Source of the DNA: Pseudomonadota bacterium
Lineage (GTDB): Bacteria > Pseudomonadota > Alphaproteobacteria > Rhodobacterales > Rhodobacteraceae
Assembly (NCBI GenBank): GCA_022573605.1
Contig: JACZTQ010000065.1
Location: 1-12,430, forward strand
DNA length: 12,430 nt
Reading direction: 5' to 3'
Every line of letters starts with the position of its first letter. The stretch's first letter is position 1. Below, piece after piece: positions 7,622 through 12,430 of this stretch. The notes below the pieces were generated by a model, which searched no databases, was not told the origin of the DNA, and saw nothing but the letters and a program-made list of their open reading frames with translations. The position numbers and the translations under genes are program-made.

Positions 7622-9124
7622 TCACGCCAGTTGCACCCGCACGAAGTTCCGCTCCGCCAGATCGATGCCGAACAGGGTTCCCTCGAGGTTCGCGGGCTTT
7701 GGTTGATAGACCGTCTCGCTGTCGCGAATGCGGAGATACCGCTTGATGCTGGAGGCCGCCTTGCGGCCCGCGCCCATGGCCAGGATGACGGTGGCCGAGC
7801 CGGTGACGATGTCGCCGCCGGCGTAGACCCCGGCCAGCGAGGTGGCGAGGGTCTCGTCGGTCTCGATATAGCCGCGCCGGTCGAGGCGGATCTGCGAGGT
7901 CTGGCCCAGGATCGGGTTGGCGCTGGTGCCGATGGCGTAGATCACCATGTCGGTCTCGAACTCGAATTCGCTGCCCTCGATGGGCAGCGGCCGGCGCCGC
8001 CCCGAGTCGTCGGCCTCGCCGAGTTCCATGCGGATGCAGCGCATCGCGCGCACCCCGCCACTCCCGTCGTCGAGGATCTCGAGCGGCGCCGTCAGCCACT
8101 CGAACTCGATGCCTTCCTCCCGGGCGTGGTGGAGTTCCTCGAGCCGCGCCGGGCTTTCGGCCTCGGTGCGGCGGTAGACGCAGGTGACCGTCTCGGCGCC
8201 GAGGCGCAGCGCCACCCGCATCGCGTCCATCGCCGTGTTGCCCGACCCGATCACCGCGACCCGGCGCCCGACCGGCATCGGCGTGTCGTATTCGGGGAAG
8301 CTGCCCGCCTGCATCAGGTTGCAGCGGGTCAGCAACTCGTTGGCCGAGAGCACGCCGTTGAGATTCTCGCCGGGGATGTCCATGAACCGGGGCGAGCCCG
8401 CGCCGGTGCCGATGAACACCGCGTGGTAGCCCATCTCCCCGATCATCTGCTCGATGGTGAACAGGCGCCCGACCAGGGTGTTGCACTTGATCTCGATGCC
8501 GAGCTTGACGAGAGTCCCGATCTCGGCGTCGACCACCGCGTTGGGCAGGCGGAAATCGGGGATGCCGTAGCGCAGCACCCCGCCCGGCTGGTGCAGCGCC
8601 TCGTAGACGGTGACGGCGCAGCCGGCCTTGGCCAGATCCGCCGCGCAGGCCATCCCGGCCGGCCCCGAACCGATGATGCCGACCCGGAAGCGATTGGGCT
8701 CGATGTGATTCTGCTTGCTCCAGCCCTCGGCGATGGCGCGGTCGCCGAGCCAGCGTTCCAGCCGCCCGATGGCCACCGGCTCGAGCGGATCGCTGACCGG
8801 GCAGACGCCCTCGCACTGGTCTTCCTGCGGGCAGACCCGGCCGCAGATCGCCGGCAGCAGGTTGGCGTCGGTGAGCAGGTCCCAGGCGCCACGGGTGTCC
8901 TTGTCGATGATCCTGGTGATGAAGCCGGGGATGTCGATGCCCACCGGACAGCCGGCGACGCAGGGTTGCTGCGGGCAGATCAGGCAGCGCTCGCATTCGA
9001 GCAGGGCCTCGTCGAGACCGAACCCGAGGGTCACCTCGTCGAAGTTCCGGGCGCGCGCCGCGGGCTCCTGGACCGGCATGAAGGCGCGCTCTTGCGGAAT
9101 CGTCCGGATGGTCTTGCGCGCCAT
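7622..9124 (-). CDS. nfnB: NfnB-like NADPH-dependent flavoprotein (glutamate synthase small-subunit family)
   Basis: Large subunit of an NADH-dependent ferredoxin:NADP+ oxidoreductase. In characterised NfnAB enzymes this subunit holds the bifurcating FAD and two [4Fe-4S] clusters and binds NADPH. The 500 residues show an N-terminal cysteine-rich region (C44, C47, C50, C55, C59, then C94, C98, C104, C108), the FAD Rossmann motif GIIGSGPAG (149-157), GGVLRYGIPDFRLP (181-194), an NADPH Rossmann motif VAVIGSGNTAMDA (289-301), and the closing FAD motif VYAGGDIVTGSATVI. The start is ATG at 9124, 3 nt after the nfnA stop, with GGGGGAG inside the nfnA end, so translation is probably coupled. A plain GltD role is unlikely: there is no gltB neighbour and nfnA is adjacent. 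SudA-type sulfide dehydrogenase is the main alternative name. Confidence 0.93.
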   Translation of the reverse strand: MARKTIRTIPQERAFMPVQEPAARARNFDEVTLGFGLDEALLECERCLICPQQPCVAGCPVGIDIPGFITRIIDKDTRGAWDLLTDANLLPAICGRVCPQEDQCEGVCPVSDPLEPVAIGRLERWLGDRAIAEGWSKQNHIEPNRFRVGIIGSGPAGMACAADLAKAGCAVTVYEALHQPGGVLRYGIPDFRLPNAVVDAEIGTLVKLGIEIKCNTLVGRLFTIEQMIGEMGYHAVFIGTGAGSPRFMDIPGENLNGVLSANELLTRCNLMQAGSFPEYDTPMPVGRRVAVIGSGNTAMDAMRVALRLGAETVTCVYRRTEAESPARLEELHHAREEGIEFEWLTAPLEILDDGSGGVRAMRCIRMELGEADDSGRRRPLPIEGSEFEFETDMVIYAIGTSANPILGQTSQIRLDRRGYIETDETLATSLAGVYAGGDIVTGSATVILAMGAGRKAASSIKRYLRIRDSETVYQPKPANLEGTLFGIDLAERNFVRVQLA

Positions 9125-9127
9125 CGC

Positions 9128-10093
9128 TCAGGCTCCCCCGGCGCCGCCAGGGTGGGCCGGCTCCAGGTCGATCCGGCGGCAACTCTCCGTCCAGCGCTCG
9201 AGCGCGGCCTGTTCCTCCTGCTTGAAGCGGCGCAGGCGGGTCATCAGGTCGTCGAAGTCCACCTCGTGGCCGTCGAAGTCGGGGCCGTCGACGCAGGCGA
9301 ACCTGATCCGCCCGCCGACCCGCACCCGGCAGCCGCCGCACATGCCGGTGCCATCGACCATGATCGGGTTGAGGCTGACGGTGGTCTTGATGCCGTGCGG
9401 GCGGGTGGTCTCGGCGCAGGCCTTCATCATGATCGGCGGGCCGATGGCGATCACCTCGTCGATGTCGGAGTGCTTGGCGATGGCGGCCTCGACGCCGTCG
9501 GTCACCCGGCCCTTGATCCCGGCCGAGCCATCGTCGGTGCAGATCACGAATTCGTCGCAGACGGCGCGGAACTTGTCCTCCCAGAAGATCAGATCGCGGC
9601 TGCGGAAACCGACCACGCCGATGACGTAGGCGCCGGCCTGCTTGAACCCGCGCGCCTGGGGATAGATCGGCGCCACCCCGAGGCCGCCGCCGACGCAGAC
9701 CACCTTGCTGGCCTCGCCGATCCGGCTCGGCACGCCCATCGGCCCGACCATGCCGAAGATGGTGCTGCCTTGCCGGCAGTCGCGCTGCATCGCCCGCGTG
9801 GTCTTGCCGACCGCCTGGACGACCACCGTGACGGTGCCCTTGGCGGGGTCGAAATCGGCCAGGGTGAGGGGAATGCGCTCGCCGCGGTCGTGGGTGATGA
9901 AGATGACGAACTGCCCCGGCCGCGCCGCCCGGGCCATCGCCGGGTGGTGGATCTCGAGCAGGAAGGTCACCTCGGAGAAATCGGTCCGCGCCAGGATCGG
10001 GAATCCGGACGCGGCAATGCCGTCATGCTCCGCGCCGGAGACCTGGTCCCGGACGGGCGCGTCCCGTTCACGCCTGTCGTCGCGATCGGCCAT
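9128..10093 (-). CDS. nfnA: NfnA-like ferredoxin-NADP reductase subunit ([2Fe-2S], FAD, NADH site)
   Basis: Small subunit of the NfnAB pair, carrying FAD, a [2Fe-2S] cluster and the NADH site, related to dihydroorotate dehydrogenase electron-transfer subunits (PyrK). In 321 residues: FAD-binding RIPLTLAD (73-80), GPMG (117-120), nucleotide-binding VVCVGGGLGVAPIYP (131-145), AIGPPIMM (216-223), and the cluster region with D247, C252, C255 and C267 (VDGTGMCGGC ... FACVDGP). The Asp plus three Cys arrangement is as known for NfnA. The start is ATG at 10093, because GGAGG (10100-10104) lies 6 nt upstream. An in-frame TTG at 10168 is rejected, as it falls inside the FNR box. About 30 charged N-terminal residues and a C-terminal tail make it somewhat longer than typical NfnA. 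First gene of the five-gene operon. Confidence 0.93.
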   Translation of the reverse strand: MADRDDRRERDAPVRDQVSGAEHDGIAASGFPILARTDFSEVTFLLEIHHPAMARAARPGQFVIFITHDRGERIPLTLADFDPAKGTVTVVVQAVGKTTRAMQRDCRQGSTIFGMVGPMGVPSRIGEASKVVCVGGGLGVAPIYPQARGFKQAGAYVIGVVGFRSRDLIFWEDKFRAVCDEFVICTDDGSAGIKGRVTDGVEAAIAKHSDIDEVIAIGPPIMMKACAETTRPHGIKTTVSLNPIMVDGTGMCGGCRVRVGGRIRFACVDGPDFDGHEVDFDDLMTRLRRFKQEEQAALERWTESCRRIDLEPAHPGGAGGA

Positions 10094-10099
10094 GTCCGG

Positions 10100-10104
10100 C
10101 CTCC
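10100..10104 (-). promoter_or_regulatory. Ribosome-binding site deciding the nfnA start
   Basis: GGAGG in the mRNA sense, 6 nt from ATG 10093, within a purine-rich run GGGAGGTGGAGG. It selects the 321-residue product over the longer reading from TTG 10168. Confidence 0.75.
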
Positions 10105-10128
10105 ACCTCCCTCGGCGTCGCACCCGGA

Positions 10129-10168
10129 ATCTAACCGGCTGGTGCGGGAGTTCCCTGATCTGGATCAA
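10129..10168 (-). promoter_or_regulatory. FNR/FixK-type promoter of the nfn-kor operon
   Basis: The minus strand at 10168-10155 reads TTGATCCAGATCAG, one mismatch (last base) from TTGAT-N4-ATCAA. A -10 candidate TTAGAT lies at 10134-10129, 27.5 nt from the box centre. The start of transcription would be near 10122, giving a leader of about 29 nt. The same layout occurs upstream of moeA and the stress gene, which raises confidence in all three. Anaerobic activation is inferred. Confidence 0.72.
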
Positions 10169-10219
10169 TAAACGTCGAGACTGTCGAATATGTTACCGCA
10201 TCGATACCGGACCGCCCCG

Positions 10220-10279
10220 CCCCGCCGATTTCGCCCCCCTCTCCCTGTGGGAGAGGGGTCGGGGGAGAGGCTTGCGGCG
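10220..10279. repeat. Short inverted relative of the palindromic intergenic repeat, copy 3
   Basis: The plus strand begins CCCCGCCGATTTCGCCCCCC, identical to the complement of the right end of copies 1 and 2, and continues CTCCCT-TGGG with two mismatches. It ends GGGG-GGGG-GAGGCT-GCG, like the complement of their left end. The internal cruciform segment of about 45 bp is missing and is replaced by a simple stem. It lies between the 3' end of the acyltransferase gene (stop at 10315) and the nfn promoter. Confidence 0.7.
10236..10258 (-). terminator. Possible terminator hairpin after the acyltransferase gene
   Basis: A perfect 10-bp stem, CCCCTCTCCC / GGGAGAGGGG, closed by a 3-nt loop, about 57 nt past the stop codon at 10315. 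The stem is strong but is not followed by a T-run on either strand, so a factor-independent terminator is only possible. Confidence 0.4.
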
Positions 10280-10314
10280 ATGGGACCGGGTGCAACGCAA
10301 CCTGCTCCAACGGC

Positions 10315-10977
10315 CTATTCTTCATCCCGATCGGCGAACCCGCCGCCGCCCGGCCGGATCGGCTTGACCACCGCCGGATTGCCGGCGCCAAGCACGCCGT
10401 CCGGCAGGTCGCGCCGCACCACCGAGCCCGCCGCCACGGTAACATCGGCGCCGATGCGCACCCCCGGCAGCACGATCGCTCCGGCGCCGATCATGCTGTT
10501 CTCGCCGATCCGGACGTTGCCGGCGACCGTGACCCCGGGGCCGAGCGAGACGAAATCGCCGATCAGCACATGATGGCCCAGGCTGACGGCCCGGTTGACC
10601 ACCACATGATCGCCGAGAAATCCGGCCGCCCCGATCACCGCGCCGGCGTTGACGAAGACCCCCTGGCCGAGCTTGGTGGAGCGCGCCACGACTGCGGTCG
10701 GATCGACCAGCGCCCCGGCCGGATGCAGCCCGGCCGCCTCGGCCATGGCGGCAAGCTCGGCGCGGCGCGCCGGATTGAAGGCGCAGGTCAGATAAGGCGC
10801 CCGCCGCTGCGCCTCGGTCAGTGCCGCCAGCGCCACCAAACGCTCGCGATCGAGCACCCGCGGCGCCAGGTCATCGACCTGAACCGCGCCAACGATGGCG
10901 AGCCCAAGCCGCGCGCAGGTCTCCTCGTAGTCCGGCGTCAAGGGGGACCGGACGCCAAAAAGCAACAACTGGTCCAA
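10315..10977 (-). CDS. NeuD/PglD-like left-handed beta-helix O/N-acyltransferase
   Basis: Probable acetyl- or acyltransferase acting on a sugar or a similar small acceptor in the cytoplasm. The 220 residues have an N-terminal nucleotide-sugar-binding-like part (1-75) and hexapeptide repeats (about 85-210; for example GALVDPTAVV, KLGQGVFVNAGAVIG, LIGDFVSLGPGVTVAGNVRIGENSMIGAGAIVLPGVRIGADV, written here as separate coils). The sequence RAVSLGHHVLIGDF carries the likely catalytic His of the PglD/NeuD family. The usual glycine-rich GxGGHG at the N-terminus is replaced by LLLFGVRSPLTPDYEE. The start is taken as TTG 10977, since GAGAGGG lies upstream and hydrophobic strand 1 begins there; TTG 11028 would overlap the microprotein gene. 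It lies 13 nt after the microprotein stop, in one operon with an MBOAT acyltransferase. Substrate unknown. Confidence 0.85.
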   Translation of the reverse strand: MDQLLLFGVRSPLTPDYEETCARLGLAIVGAVQVDDLAPRVLDRERLVALAALTEAQRRAPYLTCAFNPARRAELAAMAEAAGLHPAGALVDPTAVVARSTKLGQGVFVNAGAVIGAAGFLGDHVVVNRAVSLGHHVLIGDFVSLGPGVTVAGNVRIGENSMIGAGAIVLPGVRIGADVTVAAGSVVRRDLPDGVLGAGNPAVVKPIRPGGGGFADRDEE

Positions 10978-10990
10978 CGGCGCCGCCCTC

Positions 10991-11128
10991 TCACATGCCC
11001 CAGTATTGCAGGGGTTGGAATTTCGCAATCGAAGCGTAGAAGATGCCCCAGATCAGCGCCGCGTACCAGACGCCGCGCAGTACCGTGGCGACCGGACCCG
11101 GCACTTGCCGCTCGACCCAACTCATCAT
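10991..11128 (-). CDS. 45-residue single-span membrane microprotein, DltX-like in position and layout
   Basis: Too short for most gene callers, but well supported: the ATG at 11128 overlaps the MBOAT stop as ATGA and has GGAGGGG (GGAG at 11136-11139) 7 nt upstream. The protein has a short polar N-terminus (MMSWVERQVPGP), one hydrophobic span at about residues 19-35 (GVWYAALIWGIFYASIA) and an aromatic, mostly uncharged tail (KFQPLQYWGM). Gram-positive dlt operons encode DltX, a similar short peptide with one span and an aromatic C-terminal tail, which works with the MBOAT protein DltB. Here too the peptide is coupled to an MBOAT gene. I see no direct DltX motif match (FIYNEF-type tail), so the relation is by analogy. 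Confidence 0.75.
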   Translation of the reverse strand: MMSWVERQVPGPVATVLRGVWYAALIWGIFYASIAKFQPLQYWGM

Positions 11129-12296
11129 GGCGCCCCTCCAATCCCCAGCAATGTAGCATAGGCCGAAAGCGCCGCGGAAAACTCCGCGTCCTTGGTCCAG
11201 ACGAAACTCAGGATGACAAACTGCGAGGTCACCAGCCAGCCGAACAACGCATGCACCGGCGCGGGCAACGTCCCTTGCACCCAGGCCCGCGGGCGGCTGC
11301 GTCGCCAGGACTGGTGCACGACGATGCCGAGCCCGTGATAGGCGCCCCACATCAGGTAGTTGGGGTCGCGCCGTGCCATAGCCCGATGACCAGCATGGTC
11401 GCCAGCGCGGCCAGCGCCCCGTTGCGGCTGACCGCATGCACACTGGTGAACACGTATTCCCGGCACCAGCTCGACAGCGAGATATGCCAGGCGCGCCAGA
11501 ACGCGGTGATGTCGGTGCGCAGGAACGGCCAGTTGAAGTTCTCGATCACCCGGTGCCCGAGCAGCAGCGCAAACCCGATGGCGATATCCGAATAGCCGGC
11601 GAATTGCAGGTAGAGCGTGGCGCCGTGATCGAAGGCGTCGAGATAGTGATAGGCGGCCGAGCCCTCGGCCACCCCACTGAAAAGATACGGCATGAGATGG
11701 CCGCTCAGCAGGTAATTGCTCAGGATCACGATCTTGGCGTAGCCGTAGAGGATGCGCTCGAACCCGTCCGAGACCATCCGCGCGTCGGGATCCGAAGGGG
11801 TGCCGGAGACATAGGCCGGGTAGCGGTGGATCGGGCCGGCGAAAATGGTCGCGGGGAAGAACAGGTAGCCGATGAGGTCGGCTGCGCCGGGCGGCTCGAT
11901 GCGCTCGAGATAGACCTCGATCAGCAGGTGGGCGCAGCGGAAACTGTAGTAGGACAGGCCCAGCGGGATCAGCGCGGCGCCCGAGGCAAGCTCGCCGGGC
12001 GCCGTCTCCAGCAGCTTGAAGGCGAGCACGACGCCGAGTACGCAGGCGACGGCGCCGAGCACGGCGGCGTCGCGCCATCGCGCGGCGACGCGGACCGCCA
12101 CACCGGTCAGGGCGGTCATGCCGATCAGGAACCACAGCGCGCGCAGGTCGGCAATGGCCAGCACGGCGACCGTGGACGCGATCATCACCGCCGGCCGGAG
12201 ACGGCGCGGCGCCAGCCAGTGCAGGGCGACCGTCGCCGCGACCCAGCCGATGAAGCCCGGGCTCATCACCCCGTCCATGCTCATACCAAGGATCAC
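11125..12296 (-). pseudogene. MBOAT-family O-acyltransferase, interrupted by a one-base frameshift
   Basis: Polytopic membrane O-acyltransferase of the DltB/AlgI/PatB type, which moves acyl groups across the inner membrane to an extracytoplasmic acceptor. The first frame (12296 to 11352) gives many hydrophobic spans, then FFPATIFAGPIHRYP (146-160), LQFAGYSDIAIGFALLLG (230-247), NFNWPFLRTDITAFWRAWHI and LVIGLWHGA, with the invariant His at 308. Directly after WHGA it runs TPTT and stops. The next frame continues DPNYLMWGAYHGLGIVVHQ and ends at 11125 after about 80 residues. One extra base near 11366-11370 (GCG ACC to GCG GAC) restores a protein of about 390 residues, normal for the family. No slippery heptamer is seen. 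Start uncertain: GTG 12296, ATG 12284 or ATG 12278 are all possible, none with a strong ribosome-binding site. The TGA overlaps the microprotein ATG. Confidence 0.88.
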
Positions 12297-12315
12297 TGAT
12301 AAGGACCCATGGAGA

Positions 12316-12409
12316 TCGCGCCGGCGGCCCGTCGGGCAGGAGGAAAGCTGCCGGCGATGCGGCCCATCGTCAAGGCTTTCCGACGCCCTCCGACGGGCCG
12401 CCGGCGCGA
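12316..12409. repeat. Long imperfect hairpin (inverted repeat) near the window edge
   Basis: Perfect 20-bp arms at 12316-12335 and 12390-12409 (TCGCGCCGGCGGCCCGTCGG and its complement) enclose 54 nt. That interior holds a second stem, GGAAAGC/GCTTTCC (12342-12348 with 12375-12381), and a terminal stem, CGATG/CATCG (12355-12359 with 12365-12369). The whole can fold into one long interrupted hairpin of 94 nt. It lies just upstream of the MBOAT gene. It could be a REP- or MITE-like element, a processed RNA, or a leader structure. No flanking direct repeats are visible. Confidence 0.6.
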
Positions 12410-12430
12410 CCGGAACGGCGGCTTGCCAAG

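Noticed and set aside
4705..7746. A 1013-codon plus-strand open frame opposite korA/korB
   Set aside because: It is an antisense shadow in G+C-rich DNA; the minus strand here carries full family motifs of KorA and KorB, and the plus reading has none.
7622..9124. Annotation as glutamate synthase small subunit (GltD)
   Set aside because: The family is shared, but there is no large glutamate synthase subunit nearby and the direct neighbour is an NfnA-type subunit, so NfnB is more likely.
7169..10171. A 1000-codon plus-strand open frame opposite nfnA/nfnB/korA
   Set aside because: Its composition (rich in R, H, D, A, G) is typical of a shadow of real genes; no domain is recognisable.
12293..12430. 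Minus-strand open frame ending in ...ISMGPYQ with a stop overlapping the MBOAT GTG (GTGA), possibly the end of an upstream gene
   Set aside because: Only about 45 Arg/Gly/Pro-rich codons are visible and they cover the long hairpin; I cannot tell a real tail from a chance open frame without the sequence to the right.
12309..12430. Plus-strand ATG with AAGGA just upstream, open to the window edge
   Set aside because: The spacing is only 3 nt, about 40 basic codons overlap the hairpin, and no family is recognisable; it could be a divergent gene start but is not supported.

Overview
The window is G+C-rich, and every gene I can support is on the minus strand. The family content, high G+C and FNR-type promoters suggest a facultatively or obligately anaerobic alphaproteobacterium, perhaps Rhodospirillales. 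That placement is inference, since there is no rRNA or other marker gene here.

Layout along the plus-strand coordinates, all genes read right to left: (1) 1-592, a universal stress protein cut by the window edge; (2) 818-2116, moeA (molybdenum cofactor insertion); (3) 2453-10093, a tight five-gene operon transcribed nfnA - nfnB - korA - korB - a 739-residue protein ending in a one-cluster ferredoxin domain; (4) 10315-12296, an acyl-transfer module transcribed MBOAT O-acyltransferase (carrying a one-base frameshift) - a 45-residue single-span membrane microprotein - a NeuD/PglD-like left-handed beta-helix acyltransferase; (5) a long imperfect hairpin at 12316-12409 next to the right edge.

The centre of interest is the five-gene operon. 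It joins an NfnAB-type flavoprotein pair (NADH/NADPH/ferredoxin transhydrogenase, electron-bifurcating in characterised members) to a two-subunit 2-oxoacid:ferredoxin oxidoreductase and to a large ferredoxin-tailed protein I cannot name. Intergenic gaps are 2 to 19 nt, so the five proteins are probably made together. They could link 2-oxoacid oxidation, or reductive carboxylation, to both pyridine nucleotide pools through low-potential electrons.

Three transcription units (usp, moeA, nfn-kor) each have an FNR/FixK/Anr-type box (TTGAY-N4-RTCAA, at most one mismatch) with a plausible -10 hexamer 26 to 29 nt from the box centre, as expected for anaerobically activated promoters. MoeA would supply Moco for anaerobic reductases, and the stress protein fits the same regime. 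Each of these promoters is preceded by a member of a palindromic intergenic repeat family: two copies sharing an identical 85-nt core, and one shorter inverted relative. The repeat therefore separates the 3' end of one unit from the FNR promoter of the next in all three cases.
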